Assembly (NCBI RefSeq): GCF_006539985.1
Contig: NZ_BJOB01000023.1
Span: 1 to 41,035 of the forward strand
Reading direction: 5' to 3'
Origin: Kurthia gibsonii
GTDB taxonomy: Bacteria; Bacillota; Bacilli; Bacillales_A; Planococcaceae
DNA length: 41,035 nt
Both the position numbers and the translations under genes were made by a program. The notes below the pieces were generated by a model. That model did no database searches, had not been told where the DNA came from, and saw only the letters and a program-made list of their open reading frames with translations. Each line of letters opens with the position of its first letter. The first letter of the stretch is position 1. This document shows, one piece after another, positions 32,353-40,977 of this stretch.

Positions 32353-34360
32353 ACAATTCTTTGGGTTTGTAACACTCGCCTTCCTATCGTTTATGTTTTT
32401 TAATATAACCGTTTCAGCAAAGGAAGTTAAAAAAGAACCGATTACAAATACAGCGATTAATTTACAAGGCGTTTCTGATTCATTTACGTATAATTACTAT
32501 TTAGCAGAAGATGCACAAAAGGGGAAGAATCAACTTGTTTTGGATGTAGAGCATAGTTCACTGCTCATATCACCGTCATCTTTAACGATTCGAGTAGATG
32601 GAGAAAATCAAAAAACAGTAAAATTAGATGGGAATAAAGCGAAAACCACTGTTCAATTAGATTTAAAAGGAAAAGCACTAAAAAAAGGGGCACATGAAAT
32701 AACAATCGTCTTTTATGGCATTATTAAGCAAGGTGTCTGTGTTGAAAATAATACATCAGGAAACTGGTTACGTATTAACCCAGCATCATACCTTCAAATT
32801 CAGGGAGATGTCACAGCAGGTGAATTAATGTTACAAGACTACCCATCTAAATTTACATCATTCCAATCAAAAACAGATGTTGTCATTCCAGACGATGCAG
32901 ATGTTAACACGATGGATGCAGCCTTAAAAATAGTTAGTTATTTAAAAAAGCAAGCGACAAATCAAAATCAAATTGCATTAGTAAAAGAGAAAGATTTTGA
33001 AAATCGTCAAACCAATAAAATTCTTGTAGGTGTTATAGGAGATTTTAAAACAGCGCCAGTTAAAAATCTTTTAAAACGTATGAATGTCAAAACGACAGAC
33101 AATACCATTCAGCTTCAAACAGCACAGGAAAAAATTAAAAAAGTAAATCGTAATATTTTAGTCGTAACAGCAGTAAATACAAACGATTTAGACGCTAAAA
33201 TTGAAGTGGTATCGAATCAAGAATTTGTTTCGCAATTAAGCGGAAAAGCACTGGCAATTGGAGAACAGCCGAAACAACCTGTGCGTGAATCAGGAATGGT
33301 TACATTTGAACAAATGGGAATTCAAAATCTTGAAATTTCCAATGTAGCGTACGAATCTGGACACTATTATTACTATTTACCACAAGATTTTGATGAAGAA
33401 AAAGCAATTACAGCAACATTAAAACTAAAAAAATCATCTATTTTAGATGCGAAACAAGCAGAACTCGTAATGGAAGTAAACGGTGTTCCACATGCGATTA
33501 CGCTTAAAGAAATTAAACAAGATGAAGGTTTTTTTGAAATCAATGTTCCGATTGAAAAGAATGCGCTTAAAAATAACCATCTACTAGATATTCAATTTAA
33601 GTTAAATGGTTCAAATACGAATAATCCATGTACAACAAGCGATCAAGAGAAATGGTTATTTATTTCTAAAGAAAGTACATTAAATTTTTCAACAACAGAT
33701 AATGATCGACAAGCCGTTGCTAGTTTAACAAGTTATCCAGGAATCTTTACGAATACACGTCAAGGAACATATATCATCATTGAAGGTACAGAAAAAGTAG
33801 CATTAGAGGACTTAAATGCACTGTACACATCTTCGTCTCTAAGTGCTTCAGCACCGAACTACGAATTAAAAACGGCTGATGCGATTCAAAAAGAAGATTT
33901 GAAAGGACATCATCTGATCTTCGTAGGTGAGGCAGGGAACTTACAAGATGATTTAAATAAGAAAAATCCATTATCGATGAAAGATAATCAACCTGATTTT
34001 GCTAAAGACGGTTTTGTAAAAGAGACAATCACACGCTATGCAACGATTCAAAAGAATCCTTGGGACGACGGATATCTAGCATTACAGTTCAACCGAGAAG
34101 CAAATAGTCAAAATCAAATTACACCAAAATTTTTACGACAAATTCAAGATTTATCAGCAGATGCGTCAGTTGCTGTACAAAATAAAGAACAGCAAACATT
34201 TACGAATCGCGCGCAATATAGCGTAGAAAAACAAAAAGAAGCAGCACCTAAGCAATCTCAAAGTGCATTAAAATGGTCTTCTGTTTTAATGTTTATTGGT
34301 TTACTTGCAGTGATTGGTGTCATTTTATATCTCGTGTTCAAACGTAGCAAAAAGAAATAG
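32345..34360 (+). CDS. ydaN: YdaN-like BcsB-family protein
   Basis: A 671-residue protein with an N-terminal signal (FFGFVTLAFLSFMFFNITVSA), a long extracytoplasmic part, and a C-terminal span (about 647-665) ending in KRSKKK. The body has the duplicated jelly-roll and flavodoxin-like pattern of BcsB, the cellulose synthase co-subunit, including GVCVENNTSGNWLRINPAS and the related NNPCTTSDQEKWLFIS in the second half. It probably guides the nascent chain across the envelope next to YdaM. It overlaps ydaM by 8 bp with AAGGAGG as ribosome site, and a terminator follows. Confidence 0.88.
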   Translation: MIKQFFGFVTLAFLSFMFFNITVSAKEVKKEPITNTAINLQGVSDSFTYNYYLAEDAQKGKNQLVLDVEHSSLLISPSSLTIRVDGENQKTVKLDGNKAKTTVQLDLKGKALKKGAHEITIVFYGIIKQGVCVENNTSGNWLRINPASYLQIQGDVTAGELMLQDYPSKFTSFQSKTDVVIPDDADVNTMDAALKIVSYLKKQATNQNQIALVKEKDFENRQTNKILVGVIGDFKTAPVKNLLKRMNVKTTDNTIQLQTAQEKIKKVNRNILVVTAVNTNDLDAKIEVVSNQEFVSQLSGKALAIGEQPKQPVRESGMVTFEQMGIQNLEISNVAYESGHYYYYLPQDFDEEKAITATLKLKKSSILDAKQAELVMEVNGVPHAITLKEIKQDEGFFEINVPIEKNALKNNHLLDIQFKLNGSNTNNPCTTSDQEKWLFISKESTLNFSTTDNDRQAVASLTSYPGIFTNTRQGTYIIIEGTEKVALEDLNALYTSSSLSASAPNYELKTADAIQKEDLKGHHLIFVGEAGNLQDDLNKKNPLSMKDNQPDFAKDGFVKETITRYATIQKNPWDDGYLALQFNREANSQNQITPKFLRQIQDLSADASVAVQNKEQQTFTNRAQYSVEKQKEAAPKQSQSALKWSSVLMFIGLLAVIGVILYLVFKRSKKK

Positions 34361-34389
34361 ATTTTTAAGTAAGTAAATAAATAAATATA

Positions 34390-34432
34390 CAAAAAGTAGA
34401 AATTACAATAAAATGTATTTTCTACTTTTTGT
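34390..34432 (+). terminator. terminator of the ydaJKLMN-like operon
   Basis: A stem AAAAAGTAGAAA-TAC with GTA-TTTCTACTTTTT (34391-34406 with 34415-34430) has one unpaired pair. It is AU-rich and has T tracts on the plus strand. Confidence 0.7.
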
Positions 34433-34450
34433 GTTTTAAATAGATTTTTA

Positions 34451-34495
34451 TGGAATGTGTTGGGAGTTTCGATTTATTTTTTCAGTGGAATGTGT
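34451..34495 (+). repeat. direct repeat TGGAATGTGT upstream of ldh
   Basis: The ten-base string occurs at 34451-34460 and 34486-34495, 35 bp start to start, inside the ldh upstream region. It could be a regulator site; no known consensus (Rex, CcpA) matches. Confidence 0.4.
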
Positions 34496-34525
34496 AAGTA
34501 GTTGATGAAAAGGGAGGAAACATCT

Positions 34526-35461
34526 ATGAACTTAACACCAGGCAATAAAATTGTTTTAATTGGGGCTGGAGCAGTTGGCTCAAGTTATGCTTATGCAGTA
34601 GTCAATCAAGGAATTAGTGATGAACTAGTTATTGTGGATGCAAATGAAAAAAAAGCGATAGGTGATGTATTAGATTTACAAGATGGTATCGTTTATGCAC
34701 CATCCTCTATGAAAATTCGTTTTGGAGATTTTGATGAATGTGCAGAAGCGGCGATTGTTGTTATTTGTGCAGGAGTAGCCCAAAAGTCAGGTGAGACACG
34801 TATTGATTTGGTACACAGAAATATAGCAGTATTTGAAGAAATTGTCTCAAAAATTATGGATACAGGATTTAATGGCATTATTATTGTCGCAACTAACCCA
34901 GTAGATATCTTGGCATATGCGACATGGAAATTTTCTAAATTACCAAAAGAACGTATTTTAAGTTCAGGTACTATCTTAGATTCCGCTCGACTTCGCAATA
35001 TATTAGGTAGAGAATTTCAAACAGCACCGACTAGTATTCATGCATATATTATCGGTGAACATGGTGATACACAATTACCTTATTGGAGTGCAGCTACGTT
35101 ATACGGTCAAAAAATCGCATTAAAGTTATCAGATGAACGAAAAGAAGCGATAGGTATTGAAGTACGTGATGCGGCTTATAAAATTATTGACTCAAAAGGC
35201 GCAACCTTCTACGGTATTGCGATGGGGCTTGCGCGTATTACAAAAGCCATTTTACGCAATGAACAAGTCGTTCTACCTGTAGGCGCGTTACAAAGTGGGG
35301 AAAATGGACATGAAGATGTATTTACAGGTGTACCATGCCTCATTAATCGTCAAGGTGTTGAGAAAGTATTTACATTAGACTTAGATGCAGATGAACGTGA
35401 AAAATTTGATGCATCCGTTAAAGCACTAAAAGATATTCAAGCATCTATTTGGTCTTCATAA
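34526..35461 (+). CDS. ldh: L-lactate dehydrogenase
   Basis: A 311-residue NAD-dependent enzyme that interconverts pyruvate and L-lactate. The NAD site is VLIGAGAVGSSYA, the substrate loop is ICAGVAQKSGETR, the catalytic histidine is in IGEHGD, and TNPVDI is intact. Malate dehydrogenase is unlikely because of the loop sequence. ATG 34526 follows GGGAGG by eight bases; an earlier in-frame ATG at 34502 lacks a site. The lactate permease follows 24 bp downstream, so the pair makes and exports or imports lactate. Confidence 0.93.
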   Translation: MNLTPGNKIVLIGAGAVGSSYAYAVVNQGISDELVIVDANEKKAIGDVLDLQDGIVYAPSSMKIRFGDFDECAEAAIVVICAGVAQKSGETRIDLVHRNIAVFEEIVSKIMDTGFNGIIIVATNPVDILAYATWKFSKLPKERILSSGTILDSARLRNILGREFQTAPTSIHAYIIGEHGDTQLPYWSAATLYGQKIALKLSDERKEAIGIEVRDAAYKIIDSKGATFYGIAMGLARITKAILRNEQVVLPVGALQSGENGHEDVFTGVPCLINRQGVEKVFTLDLDADEREKFDASVKALKDIQASIWSS

Positions 35462-35485
35462 AAATAGGGTAGGTGAACGCATCGT

Positions 35486-37060
35486 ATGTTAGTCGAACAA
35501 TATAACCCTTTTGGTCAAATTGGCATAACCGTTCTCGTATCGGTTATTCCTATCCTTTTATTTTTAATCTGTCTAACCATTTTAAAAATGAAAGGCATTA
35601 CAACAGCTTTAATTAATCTAGTTGTGACCTTTGTGTTAGTATATGGTTTCTTTCATTTATCTTTTGGAATTGGTATCGGAAGTATTATTCAAGGTATCAT
35701 TCAAGGGCTTGTATCAATCGGCTATATTATCGTTATCACTGTTTGGCTGTATAAAATTTCTGTGAATTCAGGGGAATTTGATGTTCTCCGGAGTTCGATT
35801 GCTGGAATTTCACATGACCAACGTATTCAATTACTACTCATTGGCTTTTGTTTTAATGCCTTTTTAGAAGGTACAGCAGGCTTTGGTGTTCCAGTTGCAA
35901 TATGTGCAGTACTTCTCATGTCACTCGGTTTTAAACCACTACAAGCAGCTATGCTTTGTTTGATTGCAAACGGTGCTTCAGGCGCTTTTGGTGCAATTGG
36001 TATTCCAGTCGGGATTATCGATAGATTTGATTTACAAGAAGGAATCTCATCTTTAGATGTATCACGTATGACCGCTTTAACACTACCTTTGATCAATCTA
36101 TCCATCCTATTTTTAATGGTCTGGCTTGTTGATGGATTTAAAGGTATTAAAGAAACCATGCCAGCCATTTTAACAACAGGTATCACATATACTGTATCAC
36201 AAGCACTATTTCCCATCTTTTTAGGACCAGAAATTGCGGATATCGTACCGCCAATTTTAGCAATGGGCGCACTTGCGTTACTTTGTAAAAAATGGTCACC
36301 GAAAAACACATTCTTCCTCAGTGGACATGACTTAGAATATGAAAAACATACAGCAAAAGACATGATCAAAGCATGGTCACCATTCTATCTCCTTACACTT
36401 TTCATTTTAATTTGGAGCTTACCAGCCTTTAAAGGTCTATTTGCTGAAGGTGGCGCCTTATCTTCACTTGTTGCTAATTTTACCATTCCGGGTTCTGAAA
36501 TTAATATGTCACTCGACATTATTGGGGCAACGGGCAGTGCGCTCTTAGTTGCAGTCATTGTCACGATTCTCACAACCAAAAACATGACATTCCAAACAAG
36601 TGGTCGTTTATTAAAAGAGACGGTTAAAGAATTCTGGGTACCCATTATTATGATTTGCGCGATTATCGGTATTGCCAAACTCATGACATATGGTGGTATG
36701 ACAATGGCACTCGGTGAAGCTGCAGCAAAAACGGGAAGTGCTTTTCCATTCATCTCACCAATATTAGGATGGATTGGCGTATTCATGACGGGTTCAGTAG
36801 TAAATAATAATACGCTATTTGCGCCGATTCAAGCCGCAGCAGGAGCAGCCTTATCAACTAATTCGACGTTACTCGTTGCAGCGAATACGGTAGGTGGTGT
36901 AATTGCCAAACTCGTATCACCACAATCAATAGCCATTGCAACAGCAGCCGTAGGACAACAAGGAAAAGAATCGACATTAACGAAGATGACCTTAAAATAT
37001 AGTTTAGGCTTCCTCGTATTCGTCTGTATTTGGACCTTTATTTTGTCGCTTATTTTATAA
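35486..37060 (+). CDS. lctP: L-lactate permease
   Basis: A 524-residue LctP/LldP-family transporter with about twelve to thirteen spans. Family segments include FLEGTAGFGVPVAICAVLL, NGASGAFGAIGIPVG, and, near the C-terminus, TGSVVNNNTLFAPIQAAAG with PQSIAIATAAVGQQGKE. It moves L-lactate with protons across the membrane. The start follows AGGTGA by ten bases. It forms a two-gene unit with ldh and ends at a strong terminator. Confidence 0.95.
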   Translation: MLVEQYNPFGQIGITVLVSVIPILLFLICLTILKMKGITTALINLVVTFVLVYGFFHLSFGIGIGSIIQGIIQGLVSIGYIIVITVWLYKISVNSGEFDVLRSSIAGISHDQRIQLLLIGFCFNAFLEGTAGFGVPVAICAVLLMSLGFKPLQAAMLCLIANGASGAFGAIGIPVGIIDRFDLQEGISSLDVSRMTALTLPLINLSILFLMVWLVDGFKGIKETMPAILTTGITYTVSQALFPIFLGPEIADIVPPILAMGALALLCKKWSPKNTFFLSGHDLEYEKHTAKDMIKAWSPFYLLTLFILIWSLPAFKGLFAEGGALSSLVANFTIPGSEINMSLDIIGATGSALLVAVIVTILTTKNMTFQTSGRLLKETVKEFWVPIIMICAIIGIAKLMTYGGMTMALGEAAAKTGSAFPFISPILGWIGVFMTGSVVNNNTLFAPIQAAAGAALSTNSTLLVAANTVGGVIAKLVSPQSIAIATAAVGQQGKESTLTKMTLKYSLGFLVFVCIWTFILSLIL

Positions 37061-37069
37061 ATGAATAAC

Positions 37070-37125
37070 AAAAAAGAGATTAGGGCGTATGTGTTTAAAA
37101 CACAATATGTCCTAATCTCTTTTTC
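37070..37125 (+). terminator. terminator after lctP
   Basis: A 14-bp stem (37071-37084 with 37111-37124) encloses a 26-base loop that can pair again (CGTATGTG...CACAATATG). The plus strand ends in a T run. Confidence 0.85.
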
Positions 37126-37177
37126 ATGTAAAAAAGAATTTTTAAATTGAAAAAATAACCATTTTTTAATTTTTATG

Positions 37178-37186
37178 TGCTATAAT
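37178..37186 (+). promoter_or_regulatory. extended -10 promoter of the beta-helix gene
   Basis: TGCTATAAT is a perfect extended -10 element 36 bp before the ATG. No -35 box is needed or seen. Confidence 0.55.
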
Positions 37187-37222
37187 TCTCGCTGTGATAA
37201 ATATCTAAAGGAGTTAATAACA

Positions 37223-38458
37223 ATGAATAAAATTAGGATTATTTCGTTTCTTTTATTGATAGTGGGAATTATAAGTGTAATAACCATCCAACCAGAAGAA
37301 GCAAATGCAAAGACCTACACGATCACACCGAATAGTAAACCACTCGACCCTATGTTTCAACGATACGGTACGTATAATCAATATACGAAACACTACTATT
37401 TATTCCGTTCTTATATGAACGAGTTTGAAAAGAAAAAAGGTGGCAAACTCATTATTAAAAAAGGAACGTATAACATTACAAATGCGATTTATGTTCCATC
37501 TAACGTAACATTAGAATTTCAAGACGGTGTCAAAATGGTCAAAACGACAAAAACAGGAACAAATATCATCACGCCATCTGCTTCGATGTTCCAACTCGTA
37601 TCACCTTCAAAAGCATTAATTGACGGTGCATATGGAAAATACAACGGTGAGAAAAATATTAAGTTTATCGGTAAAGGAACGGTCACGTTTGATATGAAAT
37701 ATGTTCCAAAAGGCATTACAATTATCATGGGACATAATCAAAACGTTCTTGTTGACAATATTCAATTCCGAAACTTCAATTATGCGCACTTCATCGAACT
37801 GGACGCATCGAAAAACGTAACGATTCGCAATTCAACGTTTAAATCAGCTAATGACCCTCTAATGTCGGTGAAAGAAGCAATTAATATCGATACACCCGAC
37901 CGCGAAACAAAAGGGTGGAGTCAACGCTGGAGCAAGTTTGATGCACAACCAAATACCAATGTATTAATTGAACATAATACATTCGAAAATATTCCACGTG
38001 CTGTTGGTACGCATAAATACTCAGAAAAGAAAATTCATAAAAACATTACGATTCGAAACAATACAATGAAAAACCTACGAAACGATTTTATACGCGCGCT
38101 TAATTGGGAAAACGCCATCATTGAAAACAACACATTCACACTCAAACCAACGGATCCACGCAATGAAGTTGTAAAAGGTATTTCAGCGAGTGGTGTAAAA
38201 AATATATGTATTAAAAATAACACATTTGACCATATGGCAATTGCGATGATGTTTTTCACATTCGCTAACTCGGGCGGCGGTTCAACAAACCCTGTCTATG
38301 CAGATTTAACAGAACAAAATAAAATAGATTTATTATCAAATACATATCTGAATTTGAATACACCATATATTCAAATTCGTGATAATTTACAAAGTGATGG
38401 TACGCGTAACACAGAAACGATTAAATTAGACGAGCAAACACTTCGTCAGGCGAAGTAA
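37223..38458 (+). CDS. secreted right-handed beta-helix protein
   Basis: A 411-residue protein with a signal peptide ending near EEANAKTY. The mature part has repeated strand-turn units typical of pectate-lyase-like right-handed parallel beta-helices (NVTLEFQDG; NVLVDNIQF; NVTIRNSTF; NVLIEHNTF; NITIRNNTM; NAIIENNTF; NICIKNNTF). Such folds bind or cleave polysaccharides. The NxxIxNNTF ladder is regular, about 22 to 30 residues per turn. No specific lyase site is recognised. ATG 37223 follows AAAGGAG. It is monocistronic. Its proximity to the exopolysaccharide operon hints at a shared matrix role, but that is inference. Confidence 0.83.
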   Translation: MNKIRIISFLLLIVGIISVITIQPEEANAKTYTITPNSKPLDPMFQRYGTYNQYTKHYYLFRSYMNEFEKKKGGKLIIKKGTYNITNAIYVPSNVTLEFQDGVKMVKTTKTGTNIITPSASMFQLVSPSKALIDGAYGKYNGEKNIKFIGKGTVTFDMKYVPKGITIIMGHNQNVLVDNIQFRNFNYAHFIELDASKNVTIRNSTFKSANDPLMSVKEAINIDTPDRETKGWSQRWSKFDAQPNTNVLIEHNTFENIPRAVGTHKYSEKKIHKNITIRNNTMKNLRNDFIRALNWENAIIENNTFTLKPTDPRNEVVKGISASGVKNICIKNNTFDHMAIAMMFFTFANSGGGSTNPVYADLTEQNKIDLLSNTYLNLNTPYIQIRDNLQSDGTRNTETIKLDEQTLRQAK

Positions 38459-38469
38459 TAACTGGATAT

Positions 38470-38507
38470 AAAAAGAGGAATCGCGTGTAAAGCGATTCCT
38501 TTTTTTC
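38470..38507. terminator. bidirectional terminator
   Basis: A nine-pair core (38476-38484 with 38492-38500) has A and T tracts, between the converging beta-helix and aminotransferase genes. Confidence 0.85.
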
Positions 38508-38516
38508 ATTATGAAT

Positions 38517-39707
38517 TTATGATTTTTGAACGATTTCAGCATCTTTTAAAATCGTAGCGAGACGTTTAATACCGTCACGAATTACTTCGGGTGCTGAGTT
38601 TGTGTAGTTTAGACGCAGTGTATTCACATCTTTTTTCGATGTATAGAATGGATCGCCTGGTACGAACGCTACGCCGACATCCATCGCTCTTTCGAAGAAT
38701 TCCATCGCTGTCATACCATTATTTAATGTAGCCCAAACAAACATGCCACCTTCAGGACGTGTGAATGATACATTCTCAGGGAAGTGTTCTTCTAAAGCTT
38801 CCAACATCACTTTCGATTGTGCATCATATAGTTCGATGATTTTTTGAACATGCGTGTCGTATTCATTATGCGTTAAATATTCATAAATCGCATATTGTGA
38901 GAAGATGTTGGTGTGTAAGTCAGATGCTTGTTTTGCTGTTTCAATATGACGCATCAATTCTTTATTTTTTGAAATAATAAAGCCTAAACGCATACCTGGT
39001 GTAACGGTTTTTGAGAAACTACCAAGTAACACACTATTTTCTGATTTACCAGCCGCAATATATGGTAATGAATCACCTTTGAAACGTAGCTCACCGTATG
39101 GATCATCTTCTACTAAAATAATATCGCGGTCTTTAATTAATTCATATACTTCTTTACGACGTTTTGCTGTGTACGTAAGACCTGTTGGGTTTTGGAAGTT
39201 CGGCACTGTATAGATGAATTTTACATTCGGCTGATCGAGCGCAACTTTTAATTCTTCAAGATTTAACCCATCTTCTTCTAATGTAACAGGGTAGAATGAC
39301 GGTTCACTCATTGTGAAGGCCTGAATCGCACCTAGATAACCAGGTTCTTCAATAATAATGCCATCATTAGGATTAATTAACACTTGAGATAATAGTGATA
39401 GTGCTTGTTGTGAACCTGTTGTTAATAGGATATCATCTGCTGTAATCCCTAAATTATGTTTACGGTTATATTTATCAGCAATATATTGACGTAGTGGTAA
39501 GTACCCATTCGTTGAAGCATACTGGAAGATTTTACTTCCATTCTCATCGATTGCACGATTGATTGCTTCTTGTAAATTTTTAAGTGGAAAAGAAATCGGA
39601 TTTGGTAAACCACCTGCGAAAGAAATGACGTCTGGCGCGTCCGTAACTTTTAAAATATTTCGAATGAATGATGAGGGCGTATTTAATACGCGATTAGAAT
39701 ATTGCAT
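38517..39707 (-). CDS. PLP-dependent aminotransferase (2-aminoadipate/MocR-like fold I)
   Basis: A 396-residue class I/II aminotransferase. The PLP lysine is in GSFSKTVTPGMRLG, the aspartate in LVEDDPYGELRF and the asparagine in YTVPNFQNPTG; the N-terminal ISFAGGLPNPISFP is typical of the LysN/ARO8-like branch, acting on 2-aminoadipate, aromatic or branched substrates. No DNA-binding domain is fused, so it is an enzyme and not a MocR regulator. ATG 39705-39707 follows an AGGGAG site. An in-frame start 15 codons upstream overlaps the promoter. It is monocistronic. Confidence 0.9.
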   Translation of the reverse strand: MQYSNRVLNTPSSFIRNILKVTDAPDVISFAGGLPNPISFPLKNLQEAINRAIDENGSKIFQYASTNGYLPLRQYIADKYNRKHNLGITADDILLTTGSQQALSLLSQVLINPNDGIIIEEPGYLGAIQAFTMSEPSFYPVTLEEDGLNLEELKVALDQPNVKFIYTVPNFQNPTGLTYTAKRRKEVYELIKDRDIILVEDDPYGELRFKGDSLPYIAAGKSENSVLLGSFSKTVTPGMRLGFIISKNKELMRHIETAKQASDLHTNIFSQYAIYEYLTHNEYDTHVQKIIELYDAQSKVMLEALEEHFPENVSFTRPEGGMFVWATLNNGMTAMEFFERAMDVGVAFVPGDPFYTSKKDVNTLRLNYTNSAPEVIRDGIKRLATILKDAEIVQKS

Positions 39708-39742
39708 GTGCGATTCTCTCCCTTTTTCTGACTTTTTTAAAA

Positions 39743-39771
39743 AGTATAGCACTCTAATGATTGAACCACAA
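39743..39771 (-). promoter_or_regulatory. promoter of the aminotransferase gene
   Basis: On the minus strand TTGTGG (39766-39771) and TATACT (39743-39748) are 17 bp apart, with the start site close to 39736. Confidence 0.65.
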
Positions 39772-39974
39772 GATATAAGTCTGTTTTGTAAACAAATAAA
39801 TTTAAAAAAATAGCTAAAATAATACTTAAAGTAGAAAAAAGTGCAAATAAACGATTTTATAATTCTGATAATTCTAATTATTTCAATAGTTTATTCTATA
39901 AATTGATATGCATTGCATAATGTTACATCGTTCGTTATCCTTAATTTATTGTTGAAATAAAGGATGAATTCAAT

Positions 39975-40790
39975 ATGAAGAAACTAATTAAAATAATTGG
40001 TGCACTTGTTGTACTTTTTATTTTTTATATAGCTAATAATCAATGGCTACAATTATCAAAACATGCCTTGCAAGTAAAAACATTACCAAAAGAAATGAAT
40101 GGTTTAACAATTGTTCAAATTTCAGATTTGCACGATGCGAAATTTGGTCGTCATCAACAACGATTAATTGAACAAGTGAAAAAGCAAAAACCCGATTTAA
40201 TTTTTTTAACAGGTGATTTAATTGATCGTAATAATTATAAATTAGGAAGAAGTCTAGAAGCAGTTGATGGCTTTACAAAAATTGCTCCGACTTATTTTGT
40301 CGATGGTAATCATGAAATTTCAATTAATCGAGTTAAAGAGATTCATATAGCACTCCAAAAAAAGGGGGTACATGTTTTAAATAATGAAGCAGAAACATTC
40401 CGCTACAATGGTGCGAGTATACAACTTATCGGTATTAGCGACCCGTTGTCAGGTGAAACAACAGAAGATATGCTGGCAAAAGCGCTGGTGAATGTTCCAC
40501 AAGATCAATTCAAAATCTTATTAGCACACCGTTCAGAATTTGGCGAAAAATACGCGCAAGCTGGAATCGACCTTGCATACACAGGACATGCACATGGCGG
40601 ACAAATTCGCTTACCATTGTTAGGTGGATTAGTCAATCACGACGCCTCGCTATTCCCAAAACACACAGAAGGAATTGAACAAGTGGAGCAGTTGCAACAC
40701 GTAATTAGCCGTGGTCTAGGAAATAGTCTCTTCCCACTACGTGTCTTCAACCGCCCGGAAATCGTCGTTACAACTTTAGAATCGAAATAA
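39975..40790 (+). CDS. membrane-anchored metallophosphoesterase (YkuE/YaeI-like)
   Basis: A 271-residue calcineurin-type phosphoesterase with an N-terminal span (residues 5-20) that probably anchors it outside or at the membrane. The metal motifs are complete: SDLHD (50-54), GDLID (80-84), GNHE (111-114), LAHR, and GHAHGGQ. This pattern fits YkuE and YaeI, which act on lipid or envelope phosphates (YaeI cleaves UDP-2,3-diacylglucosamine in E. coli; the Bacillus substrate differs). AAAGGA stands ten bases before ATG. A short-repeat cluster and terminator follow. Confidence 0.88.
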   Translation: MKKLIKIIGALVVLFIFYIANNQWLQLSKHALQVKTLPKEMNGLTIVQISDLHDAKFGRHQQRLIEQVKKQKPDLIFLTGDLIDRNNYKLGRSLEAVDGFTKIAPTYFVDGNHEISINRVKEIHIALQKKGVHVLNNEAETFRYNGASIQLIGISDPLSGETTEDMLAKALVNVPQDQFKILLAHRSEFGEKYAQAGIDLAYTGHAHGGQIRLPLLGGLVNHDASLFPKHTEGIEQVEQLQHVISRGLGNSLFPLRVFNRPEIVVTTLESK

Positions 40791-40795
40791 GTAGA

Positions 40796-40897
40796 CGAGT
40801 GAGTGACCCATTTTCGCCCTCGAATGTCCCGTTTGGGCGAGTGAGTGACCCAAATCGATCTGCGAGTGACCCGTTTCGCCTGTCGAATGTTCGAATG
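40796..40897. repeat. cluster of short GC-richer repeats
   Basis: CGAGTGAGTGACCC occurs at 40796-40809 and 40838-40851, and the shorter CGAGTGACCC at 40863-40872. TCGAATG units lie between and after them (40820-40826, 40883-40889, 40891-40897). Several units continue with (A/G)TTT(T)CGCC. The cluster is richer in G and C than its surroundings and has no gene. It looks like a degenerate tandem repeat. Confidence 0.65.
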
Positions 40898-40933
40898 CAC
40901 ACAAACATAATCAATTTAAGTCCCTCTCGAATC

Positions 40934-40977
40934 ACTCAAAAGCCACGTAATCATTCGTGGTCTTTTGAGTTTTTTTG
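40934..40977 (+). terminator. terminator downstream of the metallophosphoesterase
   Basis: ACTCAAAAG-CCACG pairs with CGTGG-T-CTTTTGAGT (40934-40947 with 40956-40970, one bulged base) and is followed by seven T. Confidence 0.85.

Noticed and set aside
34440-34525. Rex or CcpA site upstream of ldh
   Set aside because: Neither TTGTGA-N8-TCACAA-like nor cre-like sequence is present.
39907-39919. 13-bp palindrome TATGCA-T-TGCATA upstream of the metallophosphoesterase
   Set aside because: It is short and AT-rich, with no clear promoter around it; not enough to call an operator.
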